The notes under the pieces are model-generated. The model had not been told where the DNA came from and ran no database searches. It saw nothing but the letters and a program-made list of their open reading frames with translations. From NCBI GenBank assembly GCA_903864555.1, contig CAIPGJ010000844.1:1-14627 (forward strand): a stretch of 14,627 nt of DNA. Reading direction: 5' to 3'. Positions 1 to 6,631 of this stretch are shown one piece after another; position 1 is the first letter of the stretch; every line of letters starts with the position of its first letter. The position numbers were made by a program, and so were the translations under genes. The stretch is from an uncultured Pseudomonadota bacterium (lineage in GTDB: Bacteria > Pseudomonadota > Gammaproteobacteria > Burkholderiales > SG8-39).

Positions 1-67
1 AATAGGGCCGACGAAAGCCTGTTGGCGTACTACTCAATACTGATACGGCTGGCTGGGGGCAGGTCAC

Positions 68-175
68 GTTGTCGGTACGTACCACGTTTGGATAGCCACG
101 AAACAGCGCAGCCCGATCGAGCAACCGGGTCACATACTGGCCAGAGATCCCGTAGTCGGTGGCGATGTCCACGCT
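68..175 (-). pseudogene. IS3-family transposase OrfB fragment
   Basis: Reading the minus strand gives about 36 residues beginning SVDIATDYGISGQYVTRLLD and ending FRGYPNVVRTDN. This matches the part of IS3-family OrfB (DDE integrase core) around the second catalytic Asp, which is normally followed by GPEF. Here a stop codon lies immediately upstream (176-178) and the sequence after RTDN no longer resembles a transposase, so only an internal piece survives. It cannot make an active enzyme. It directly abuts the remnant of a ParE toxin, which suggests that insertion and deletion destroyed that toxin gene. Family recognition is from memory of the conserved motif; the exact IS group is not determined. 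Confidence 0.7.
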
Positions 176-207
176 TCAATAACTTACAGCACGGCCCCGA
201 TTTCGAC

Positions 208-300
208 TCATTCTTCGGCCGGTGGCAGATGGCGCTGCAGATCCATGGCGTCATGTAGAAGGCGCAAGACCTCGATCACGTCACCGCACGGCACGGCTTG
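208..300 (-). pseudogene. ParE/RelE-type toxin, C-terminal remnant
   Basis: The last 30 codons read QAVPCGDVIEVLRLLHDAMD followed by LQRHLPPAEE and a stop. This is the typical end of ParE toxins (beta strand, then 'VIRVLHxxMDxxRHL'). It lies directly downstream of the intact ParD gene on the same strand, where ParE is expected. The N-terminal two thirds of a normal 95-100 aa ParE is missing, and the possible GTG start overlapping the ParD stop is in a different frame that soon meets a stop. The toxin is therefore dead, leaving an orphan antitoxin. Confidence 0.65.
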
Positions 301-312
301 GCGCCCCTGCGC

Positions 313-612
313 TCACGTCCGGCGCGTCGCCGGCTTTCCGCCGATCACCTTGTCGGCAATGGCGGTCAAATGACGGCTGAGTGCGGCGGGCGATTCGAAG
401 CTGCGAAAGCGTCCGGCGGCGACGTCGGCCATCCCGACGCGGGCGGCCTCGCGCAGCGCGTGGAGCCGGGCGTTGTCCTGCGCTTCGCGATCCTCGATCA
501 GGCGCAGCCCTTCGCGCAGCACTTCGCTGGCGTTCTGGTAGCGCCCGGTGGACACGAGCCTTTCGACGAGGCGTGCCTGGTGGTCGGTGAGGACGACATT
601 GCGGGTTGGCAT
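313..612 (-). CDS. parD: ParD-type antitoxin (type II toxin-antitoxin)
   Basis: This 99-aa protein would bind and neutralise a ParE gyrase-directed toxin and repress its own promoter. Residues 2-45 form a ribbon-helix-helix DNA-binding unit (RNVVLTDHQARLVERLVSTG, then YQNASEVLREGLRLIE), typical of the CC2985 ParD family. The C-terminal half (residues 46-99) is the toxin-binding arm, with SFESPAALSRHL. The reading frame stays open upstream to 984, but the ATG at 610-612 is chosen because homology begins there and a palindromic operator and promoter lie just upstream. The partner ParE survives only as a short C-terminal remnant downstream. The antitoxin itself appears intact. Confidence 0.85.
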   Translation of the reverse strand: MPTRNVVLTDHQARLVERLVSTGRYQNASEVLREGLRLIEDREAQDNARLHALREAARVGMADVAAGRFRSFESPAALSRHLTAIADKVIGGKPATRRT

Positions 613-638
613 GGAAGTCTCGCGAGGATCAGTGAGTG

Positions 639-655
639 TTGGCATAATATGCCAA
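639..655. promoter_or_regulatory. 17-bp palindrome, likely ParD operator
   Basis: TTGGCATAATATGCCAA is a perfect inverted repeat with 8-bp arms and one central base. It overlaps the candidate -10 box of the minus-strand parD gene, 27 bp before its ATG, as expected for autorepression by a ribbon-helix-helix antitoxin. It also lies in the gap between the two divergent parD genes, so it could serve both. Binding is inferred from position and symmetry. Confidence 0.6.
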
Positions 656-673
656 AGGTGCCCGGTTCGACAA
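644..673 (-). promoter_or_regulatory. Candidate sigma-70 promoter for minus-strand parD
   Basis: On the minus strand a -35-like TTGTCG (668-673, 4 of 6 matches) and a -10-like TATTAT (644-649, 5 of 6 matches) are separated by 18 bp. The -10 box sits inside the 17-bp palindrome, so a repressor bound there would block transcription. Confidence 0.45.
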
Positions 674-763
674 ACTCCCGCCTGAGAACCAAGGGTGCTG
701 GAATATCCGCCATTGAGACGACTGGTTTGACAGAATCTGACTTGACTTGAGTGTGAGCGCAGC

Positions 764-1030
764 ATGGGAATCAACGTCAACCTGACACCACTACTGGAAG
801 ATCTTGTCCGCTCGAAGGCGGCCTCTGGCCAGTACTCGTCGGTCAGTGAAGTTGTGTGCGAGTCGCTGCGCTTGTTGGAAGAACAGGCGCGCCTTACGGA
901 GGCAAAGCTGGCGCGGCTACGCGGCGCGGTCGGCCGGGGGCTGGGCAGTGGCCCGAGCGAGAGTTGGGATGCTGAGGCGGTCAAGCATCACGCGCGATTG
1001 CGCCGACCTTTCGATTCCGGGGCCGCTTAA
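764..1030 (+). CDS. ParD-type antitoxin, orphan
   Basis: This 88-aa protein has the ParD layout: an N-terminal ribbon-helix-helix (INVNLTPLLEDLVRSKAASG, then QYSSVSEVVCESLRLLEEQ) and a charged C-terminal helical arm (residues 45-88). It should bind DNA as a dimer and could neutralise a ParE toxin. No toxin reading frame follows: after the stop there is a GC-rich hairpin (CGCGCG arms at 1035-1040 and 1045-1050) and then non-coding sequence. It is divergent from the other parD and similar in fold but not a close copy. It might cross-regulate the neighbouring operator or be a leftover of a second decayed module. Confidence 0.8.
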   Translation: MGINVNLTPLLEDLVRSKAASGQYSSVSEVVCESLRLLEEQARLTEAKLARLRGAVGRGLGSGPSESWDAEAVKHHARLRRPFDSGAA

Positions 1031-1210
1031 GTCCCGCGCGAATCCGCGCGTTCGAGCAGACAGAATCACCGGCAAGGGGTGACTTTGGGGGTACTGGATG
1101 CAGTAAAAATAGGTTTGCGAGAAGAAAGCGTAAGCTGAGATCTCGGAGCGCTTGGTTATTCAAATCAATAGCCCGTCAGTTTCACCTCGTCAATCGCTAA
1201 AGGCGTGTCC

Positions 1211-1468
1211 ATGACCGAAGTCATCCGTCATTGTGAGTTCCGCATCAAGTGCCCGAAATCCTGGGACTCACTCGCGTTGACATTGAATCCCCGTCAGCGC
1301 TTTTGCCACGAGTGCAAGCGATTGTTTCACCATTGCCAAACCCCAGAAGAACTGCAAATTGAACTCGAAACCGACGAATGCGTGGCGACAAACATTTTGA
1401 ACTCAGACGTATCAGAATTTCCCTCGATGGTTGGCAAAGTTGCCGTCCCCTATCACTGTAAGCAATGA
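1211..1468 (+). CDS. Small cysteine-rich (zinc-ribbon-like) protein
   Basis: This 85-aa protein has a cysteine pattern suggesting metal binding: C8, C14, a CHEC motif at 32-35, C42 and C57. The order (CxxxxxCPxxW, RFCxxC, C, ExC) recalls a widespread uncharacterised small-protein family with 'RFC..C...V..C.t..EL......CVA'. The ATG at 1211 is preferred over an upstream GTG at 1205 because AAAGG (1199-1203) is then seven bases away, while the GTG would be too close. Its stop overlaps the ATG of the next gene (ATGA), so the two are translationally coupled and may act together. No enzymatic role can be assigned from sequence. Confidence 0.7.
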   Translation: MTEVIRHCEFRIKCPKSWDSLALTLNPRQRFCHECKRLFHHCQTPEELQIELETDECVATNILNSDVSEFPSMVGKVAVPYHCKQ

Positions 1469-1974
1469 ACTGGGCTCCATTGTTAAATCACCTGCGCGAT
1501 CGATTTGCAATCGATTGGCATGGTGCACACGGGGCAGCCCACTGGGTGCGGGTGCGCAAGAACGGGATGCTGTTGGCGAAATCGACAGGTGCAAATGTCG
1601 CGGTTGTGGAATTGTTTTCCTTTTTCCACGACTCATGTCGCATAAACGAGTATGTGGACGATGGCCACGGAAAGCGTGGGGCAGACCTCGCCATGACGCT
1701 GCGTGGTGACCTATTCAATGCGAGCGACGCGGAGATGGCCCTGCTGGTTGAGGCGTGTACTGGGCATAGCGATGGGGAGGTTGAAGCCGATGTCACTGTT
1801 CAGACCTGCTGGGATGCCGACCGCCTGGACCTTGGCAGGGTCGGCATCAGGCCCGATGCACAATATCTTTGTACCGCTGCAGCGAAAGACCCGGCGATGA
1901 TGCAGAGGGCTTATCAGAGCAGCCTTGCGCTCAAAGCGCCTGTGGCGGAGTCACCGGCAAAGCACAAGAAATGA
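1465..1974 (+). CDS. HD-domain metal-dependent phosphohydrolase-like protein
   Basis: This 169-aa protein carries the ordered metal-ligand pattern of an HD-domain hydrolase: HWVRV at 26-30 (first His), HDSCRINE at 55-62 (the HD pair, H55 and D56), HG at 68-69 and RGAD at 71-74, H101, and WDADRLDLGRVGI at 116-128 (second Asp, D118). Such proteins usually hydrolyse phosphomonoesters or nucleotides; the substrate here is unknown. The ATG overlaps the stop of the Cys-rich protein gene by four bases. The protein appears full length and ends in a Lys-rich tail. The domain call is firm, the substrate is not. Confidence 0.8.
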   Translation: MNWAPLLNHLRDRFAIDWHGAHGAAHWVRVRKNGMLLAKSTGANVAVVELFSFFHDSCRINEYVDDGHGKRGADLAMTLRGDLFNASDAEMALLVEACTGHSDGEVEADVTVQTCWDADRLDLGRVGIRPDAQYLCTAAAKDPAMMQRAYQSSLALKAPVAESPAKHKK

Positions 1975-1988
1975 ATCGATCCTCGATG

Positions 1989-2037
1989 AGCGTTTAGAGG
2001 CAGGGACAAGAGAGGAAAAGGGGCCTGGCTCGGAATC
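1989..2037 (+). repeat. 49-bp dispersed repeat, copy 1
   Basis: These 49 bases are identical to 7474-7522, and their inner part (2014-2036) recurs at 10864-10886, all in the same orientation. The copy begins 14 bp after the HD-gene stop codon. The other copies sit exactly at the edges of gene and IS fragments, so the repeat may be a mobile-element end or a recombination hot spot. It has no coding sense of its own. Confidence 0.85.
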
Positions 2038-2218
2038 GTCTGCTTTCAGGTTTCCCTTCAGTCGACGCCAACGTCAGCCCGCGGCCATTCTTTCCAGGCC
2101 CTTCCTGAAGAACGTCAGGGTGCTAGCCGCCTACCAGCACGCCTGCAGACACCTCTCGCAGGGGACGTCTCATCTTCTACTCTCCTTGGCGACTTCGTCG
2201 CCGATTAGAGCAGAACTC

Positions 2219-2293
2219 CACTTATATCCCTGTCCTGTTTTGCGGGACCACCTCTCTGGCTAGAAGACAGTGGAATTAAAGGGGATATAAGTG
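2219..2293. repeat. 12-bp inverted repeat around a 51-bp core
   Basis: CACTTATATCCC (2219-2230) and its reverse complement GGGATATAAGTG (2282-2293) enclose 51 bp. The arms are AT-richer than their surroundings. They could be terminal repeats of a minimal inserted element, or ends left by a lost insertion sequence. No coding sequence lies between. Confidence 0.6.
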
Positions 2294-2523
2294 CCAGTTC
2301 GCCATATACCAGACAAGTGGCGGCGGGCTTGAACCGGGAGGTCGGTCCATATGACTCGGTTCGGCCATTATGGAGAGTGCTCAATTATGAATGGCGGCGT
2401 GACGGTAAGCATGGCAACGGCTGGGTTTTGTTGCCGAAGACATGTTCCCGATCACCTCATCCTCCCGCATTTCGCAGGATTGCTACAATCGACGCCCGCT
2501 GCAATAAGAACGCTTTTCCACAA

Positions 2524-2545
2524 GTCGGCGCCGACAGGATTTTTT
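2524..2545 (+). terminator. Weak terminator-like hairpin with T run
   Basis: GTCGGCGCCGAC is a perfect palindrome (four-base stem with a GCGC loop), followed within four bases by six Ts. The stem is short, so termination would be weak. It would separate upstream plus-strand transcription from the MmgE/PrpD operon. Confidence 0.3.
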
Positions 2546-2609
2546 GATCATATGGGGCGATCGAGTCGAAATTGAATCCGCGTAACAACTCACTTTGCAA
2601 AAGGCTCCA

Positions 2610-2615
2610 TTGACA
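2610..2615 (+). promoter_or_regulatory. Possible -35 box before the MmgE/PrpD operon
   Basis: A perfect TTGACA lies 38 bp before the ATG at 2654. No good -10 hexamer is found at 16-18 bp spacing, so the promoter would need an activator or this match is chance. Confidence 0.25.
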
Positions 2616-2653
2616 GACATCGTCATCGTAAGTGTTTCATTTTGGGGAACAGC

Positions 2654-4024
2654 ATGGGTGATGTAAGGTCAGATGATGCAGCCGAGAGCCATGCGACCAG
2701 CGTGCTGGCCAGATTTCTTGTCGAATCGCGTCCCGAGGATATTCCGGCCGAGGTACGCCACGAAGCGGCTCGCGCGATCCTGAATTGGACGGGTTGTGCT
2801 GTCGGCGGGGCCGGCCACGAAACGGTCGATCACACGCTGGCCGCGCTGGGCCCATTCGGCGGGCCGGCGCAGGCAAGTCTGTTTGGACGCAGCGAGCGCA
2901 CCGATGCGCTGCATGCAGCGCTGATCAACGGCATCAGTTCCCATTTGCTGGACTTCGATGATACCCATGCGCGCGCCATTCATCCGAGCGCGCCAGTCTT
3001 GCCCGCCTTGTTCGCCTACTCGGAATGGCAGGCGATTTGCGGCCGGGATCTGGTGCACGCTTTTGTGCTGGGTGTCGAGGCTGAATGCCGGGTCGGATTG
3101 TCGGTCTATCCGGAGCACCACGATCTGGGATGGCACATAACGGGTACCGCCGGCGTGTTTGGCGCGACGGCCGCCATTGGCAAGCTGATTGGCCTGACGG
3201 CGCAGCAGATGACCTGGGCATTGGGCATTGCGGCAGCGCAGGCCGCCGGCTTGCAGGAGATGTTTGGTTCGATGTGCAAAAGCCTGCACGCGGGGCGCGC
3301 TGCACAAAATGGGCTGTCAGCCGCCTTGCTCGCCAAGCAGGGTTTCACCAGTTCGGAGCGGGGCATTGAAGGGGCTCGTGGTTTTGGCCGGGTCTTTTCG
3401 ACCCGATTCGATCCCTCGGTGATTACCGAGGGCCTCGGCACGCGCTACGAATTGTCATCGAACATGTACAAGCCCTACGCCTGCGGGCTGGTGGTGCACG
3501 CGGTCATCGATGGCTGCCTGGCGCTGCGCCAGCAGTATGGCCTGCAACCCGAAGAAATAGAGGCCATTGAACTTGCGGTGAGCCCCCGAACCATGGAACT
3601 GACCGCCAACAAGGAGCCCAGGACCGGGTTGGAGGGCAGATTCAGCGTTTACCATGTTGCCGCGGCAGCGCTGATTTCCGGGGCCGTCGGTGAGGAGCAG
3701 TTTACCGATGCCAGGGTACTGGATGCGCGTACCGTGGCCTTGCGCAGGCGCATTTCGACACGGGTAGATCCCCGGTTGTTACGCACCCAGGCCTCGGTGT
3801 CCATGCGTCTGAAGGATGGTCGCGCCGTGACGCATCATGTCGAACACGCGCTCGGCACGCTGGGCCGGCCGATGCGCGATGCCGATCTGGAAGCCAAGTT
3901 TTTCGGCCTGACCGAAGAGACCTTGGGCGCCGAACAGGCGCGCACGCTCGCCGGGTTGTGCTGGTCGGTTGAGACGCTGGCCGATGCCGGCGCCCTTGCG
4001 AGAATGGCAGCGCGTCGTGCTTAG
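2654..4024 (+). CDS. MmgE/PrpD family protein (first of two)
   Basis: This 456-aa protein belongs to the MmgE/PrpD fold, which includes 2-methylcitrate dehydratase, cis-aconitate decarboxylase and iminodisuccinate epimerase: cytoplasmic, metal-independent enzymes that deprotonate or dehydrate di- and tricarboxylic acids. Visible active-site segments are DFDDTH (100-105), a second His at 110 (RAIHP), GWHITGTAGVFGA (His161), KSLHAGRAAQNG (Lys209), and MYKPYACGLVVH (Lys273, His282). All fit the family's catalytic pattern, so it is probably active. The ATG at 2654 has GGGG (2644-2647) six bases upstream; an in-frame TTG at 2642 is less likely. A second paralog follows after 109 bp. The true substrate cannot be read from sequence, and it is not a clear match to PrpD of the methylcitrate cycle. 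Confidence 0.9.
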   Translation: MGDVRSDDAAESHATSVLARFLVESRPEDIPAEVRHEAARAILNWTGCAVGGAGHETVDHTLAALGPFGGPAQASLFGRSERTDALHAALINGISSHLLDFDDTHARAIHPSAPVLPALFAYSEWQAICGRDLVHAFVLGVEAECRVGLSVYPEHHDLGWHITGTAGVFGATAAIGKLIGLTAQQMTWALGIAAAQAAGLQEMFGSMCKSLHAGRAAQNGLSAALLAKQGFTSSERGIEGARGFGRVFSTRFDPSVITEGLGTRYELSSNMYKPYACGLVVHAVIDGCLALRQQYGLQPEEIEAIELAVSPRTMELTANKEPRTGLEGRFSVYHVAAAALISGAVGEEQFTDARVLDARTVALRRRISTRVDPRLLRTQASVSMRLKDGRAVTHHVEHALGTLGRPMRDADLEAKFFGLTEETLGAEQARTLAGLCWSVETLADAGALARMAARRA

Positions 4025-4081
4025 GCCGCCAGTGGCAGCCGGCGTCGTCGATGTTGTCGCAAGCCAGGCTGCATATATCTG

Positions 4082-4109
4082 CTGCGCGGGCATAAGTGTG
4101 CCCGCGCAG
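4082..4109 (+). other. Strong intercistronic hairpin between the MmgE/PrpD genes
   Basis: CTGCGCGGGCA (4082-4092) and TGCCCGCGCAG (4099-4109) pair perfectly over 11 bp around a 6-base loop. No T run follows, so it is more likely an mRNA processing or stabilising element than a full terminator. It sits just ahead of the ribosome-binding site of the second gene and could give unequal expression of the two proteins. Confidence 0.6.
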
Positions 4110-4133
4110 GACCCAATTGATCCGGAGTGATCC

Positions 4134-5561
4134 ATGTCGTCTGACGGAAGAAAAAGTAAACCTTCAAGTGCCCGCGCCGGTTCGAATGCGAGTTCGCCCG
4201 GGAATCCGGTTTCACCTCTGATGCTCACGCTGAGCGCGCATATCGCCGCGACCAGCCGGCGGCCGCTTTCTCCCGAGGTCACGGCACGTGCCAAAACCCA
4301 CATGCTCGATACCTTTGCCGCCATGGTGGCCGGCTCCAGACTGCTCCCGGGAAAGCGGGCCAGTGCCTATATCCGGTCCTTGAATGCCGAGCCTGTGGCC
4401 GGCGTCATCGGCACCCGCTTCGTCACCTCAAGTCAGTACGCCGCTCTGGCCAATGGCATGTGCGGTCATGCTGCCGAGACTGATGATACCCATCCCCCTT
4501 CGCGCACTCATCCGGGCACTTCTGTGATTCCGGCTGCGTTGGCGATTGCCGAACAACATGACCGCTCGGGCAGGGAATTGCTGCGCTGTGTTGCCTTGGG
4601 CTATGACATTTGTGCGCGCACCATGCTTGCCCTTGCGCCGACGCCCGCGCAGCGGCCGGCTTGCGCCAACGGAGCGTTCGGCCATTTGTTCGGTGCCGTG
4701 TCGAGTGCTGCCGCCTTGCTGCATCTTGATGCACGCAAGACACGCTTCGCATTGGCCTACGCCGGGCAGCAGGCCTCAGGGCTGTACACCCGTTTGCGCG
4801 ACTCCGAGCATATCGAAAAGGCCTATGCGGTCGGTGGCATGCCGGCTCATAACGCGGTTCTGGCCGCCACCATGGTTCGTTCAGGGTTCACCGGGGTTGA
4901 CGATGTTTTTTCCGGCGAGGACAATTTTTTTGCAACCTATGCCCCGAATGCGGATGTCGAGGCGATGGTTCGGGACCTGGGCGAGAAGCATGAAATCATG
5001 CGTGGCGGTATCAAGCGCTGGTGCGTCGGCGGCCCTGCACAGGCTCCGTTGGATGTGCTTCATACCCTGATGCAGCAGCATGGTTTTCGGGCCAGGGACG
5101 TGGCATCAGTGGTGGCGCGCATCCCCGGCACGGAGCTGCAAATCGTCAACAACCGCGACATGCCCAATATATCGCTGCAGCATTTGCTGGCAGTCATGCT
5201 GGTGGATGGCACCTTGACATTCGCCTCGGCGCGTGACGCCCGGCGCATGAAGGACGCGCGCGTCAGCAAGCTGCGCGAACTCATCAAGGCCGTTGCCGAT
5301 CCGTCGATTCCAAACACCGTGCGCGGCTGGCGTTGCGGAATGGATATCACACTCAAGGACGGGCGCCGCCTGACGCACTCGACCATGGCAGCCAAGGGCA
5401 GTCACGAAAACCCGTTGACGCTGGACGAGGTCGAGGTCAAGGCTCGTGGGCTGATGGAGCCGGTTCTCGGCAAGCGTCGCAGCGCTCTGTTGATCGAGGC
5501 GCTGGCTGATATTGAACGCTTGCCCAGCGTGCGTTCGCTGCGTGAGCTTTACTGCGCCTGA
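4134..5561 (+). CDS. MmgE/PrpD family protein (second of two)
   Basis: This 475-aa paralog of the preceding gene is clearly from another subfamily. It keeps the catalytic block ETDDTH (115-120) with His126, GAFGHLFGA (His184), HIEKAYAVGGMPAHN (Lys229), and IKRWCVGGPAQAP (Lys294). The segment after Lys294, where many relatives have a His, reads GGPAQAP, so one usual active-site His is absent or moved. A Ser/Pro/Lys-rich N-terminal stretch (about residues 1-27) precedes the fold and looks unstructured. ATG 4134 is supported by GGAG (4124-4127) six bases before. It probably shares a transcript with the upstream paralog; the pair may act on related substrates or form a hetero-oligomer (inference). 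Confidence 0.88.
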   Translation: MSSDGRKSKPSSARAGSNASSPGNPVSPLMLTLSAHIAATSRRPLSPEVTARAKTHMLDTFAAMVAGSRLLPGKRASAYIRSLNAEPVAGVIGTRFVTSSQYAALANGMCGHAAETDDTHPPSRTHPGTSVIPAALAIAEQHDRSGRELLRCVALGYDICARTMLALAPTPAQRPACANGAFGHLFGAVSSAAALLHLDARKTRFALAYAGQQASGLYTRLRDSEHIEKAYAVGGMPAHNAVLAATMVRSGFTGVDDVFSGEDNFFATYAPNADVEAMVRDLGEKHEIMRGGIKRWCVGGPAQAPLDVLHTLMQQHGFRARDVASVVARIPGTELQIVNNRDMPNISLQHLLAVMLVDGTLTFASARDARRMKDARVSKLRELIKAVADPSIPNTVRGWRCGMDITLKDGRRLTHSTMAAKGSHENPLTLDEVEVKARGLMEPVLGKRRSALLIEALADIERLPSVRSLRELYCA

Positions 5562-5592
5562 CCTCAGTGCCTGACCACGGCGCCTGACCTCG
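5554..5592 (+). repeat. Three tandem 13-bp units across the MmgE/PrpD stop codon
   Basis: Units at 5554-5566, 5567-5579 and 5580-5592 share the pattern GYGCCTGACCWCR, and a partial fourth (GCGCCTTGG) follows. The first unit contains the stop codon of the second MmgE/PrpD gene. It looks like a slippage-derived microrepeat in the convergent intergenic region. Confidence 0.6.
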
Positions 5593-5650
5593 GCGCCTTG
5601 GCCATGAGCGAACGGATCAGTCCTGCAGCAGGGCGTGACCGTTGCAATCG

Positions 5651-6631
5651 TCAGTTCTGCTCGATCTTCGCGTCACGAATGACCTTGGTCCATTTGGTGA
5701 TTTCTTTGCGCAGATAGCGATCGAATTCCGCGGCTGAGCCGCCCTCCGGCTCAGCGCCCTGTTTTCCCAGGTCGGCAATCACCTCGGGAACTTTCAGTGC
5801 AACGTTGATGGCGGCATTGAGTTTGGCGATAACGTCGGCTGGCGTGCCTGCCGGTGCCACCATGCCGCTCCAGCCTGTCGCCTCGTAACCGGCCACACCT
5901 GTTTCGGCGATCGTGGGGATGTCCGGCATAAAGGGGGACCGGCGCACCGAGGTGACACCGAGCGCACGGATGCGGTTGCTGCGTATCTGTGCCAGAGCCG
6001 CCGGCAGGGACGAAAATGCCATCTCAAGCTGGCCACCCATGATGTCGGTTACCGCAAAGCTGACTCCCTTGTAAGGCACATGCACGATGTCGACGGCCGC
6101 CATGCTTTTGAAGAGCTCCCCAACCAGATGGGTGGCACTGCCCGTGCCACCCGAACCAAAGTTGAGTTTGCCCGGCCGGGCCTTGGCGAGCGCGATCAGC
6201 TCGGTGACTGACTTGGCGGGCAGGCTGTTGCCGACTACCAGCACCTGCGGCACGGATGCCATCATGGTCACCGCTGCGAAGGAATTGGCCGGATCAAAGC
6301 GTAGTTTGGTCGTCAGGCCGGCGTTGGTGGCATGGCTGGTGGCAATCATCAGCAAGGTGTAGCCGTCCGGTTTCGCATTGGCCGTCATTTCAGCAGCCAC
6401 ATTGCCGCCGGCACCCGGTCGGTTGTCCACCACGACCGGCTGTCCCCAGGCTGCCGCCAGATGCGGTGTGACGATGCGGCCGATGACATCAGCCGCGCCG
6501 CCCAACGGAAATCCAACCAGCACATGAATCGGCCTGGCCGGATAAGTTTGCCCGACCGCAAGGGCTGTCCACGCCAGCATGAGTGCGCATCCGGCAGCAC
6601 GCAGCGCGCAGATTCGAAGTGGTCGGTGCAT
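5651..6631 (-). CDS. Bug/TctC-family periplasmic solute-binding protein
   Basis: This 326-aa secreted protein binds a small, usually carboxylated, ligand in the periplasm. It starts with a signal peptide (basic MHRPLRICALR, a hydrophobic core, cleavage probably near residue 27-28, before TYPARPI). Family landmarks follow: PARPIHVLVGFPLGGAADVI, VVDNRPGAGGNVAAE, KPDGYTLLMIA, and VDIVHVPYKG. Length is typical of the family. A GGAAAG sequence lies upstream of the ATG. It is convergent to the MmgE/PrpD pair and no TctA/TctB membrane subunits are nearby, so it is an orphan Bug receptor, a common state in Burkholderiales, perhaps used for sensing or with a distant transporter. A 17-bp palindrome lies 65 bp upstream. 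Confidence 0.92.
   Translation of the reverse strand: MHRPLRICALRAAGCALMLAWTALAVGQTYPARPIHVLVGFPLGGAADVIGRIVTPHLAAAWGQPVVVDNRPGAGGNVAAEMTANAKPDGYTLLMIATSHATNAGLTTKLRFDPANSFAAVTMMASVPQVLVVGNSLPAKSVTELIALAKARPGKLNFGSGGTGSATHLVGELFKSMAAVDIVHVPYKGVSFAVTDIMGGQLEMAFSSLPAALAQIRSNRIRALGVTSVRRSPFMPDIPTIAETGVAGYEATGWSGMVAPAGTPADVIAKLNAAINVALKVPEVIADLGKQGAEPEGGSAAEFDRYLRKEITKWTKVIRDAKIEQN

Larger units (their letters stand above)
1975..2653. other. Gene-poor stretch with repeat, inverted repeat and upstream signals
   Basis: I see no credible gene in these 679 bases. The stretch holds a 49-bp dispersed repeat (1989-2037), a widely spaced 12-bp inverted repeat (2219-2230 and 2282-2293), a small hairpin with a T run (2524-2545), and a TTGACA box (2610-2615) just before the first MmgE/PrpD gene. 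The short open frames here lack ribosome-binding sites and recognisable motifs. Confidence 0.6.

Noticed and set aside
613..984. Upstream extension of the minus-strand parD frame
   Set aside because: It covers the operator and the opposing parD gene, and ParD homology begins at the ATG at 610-612.
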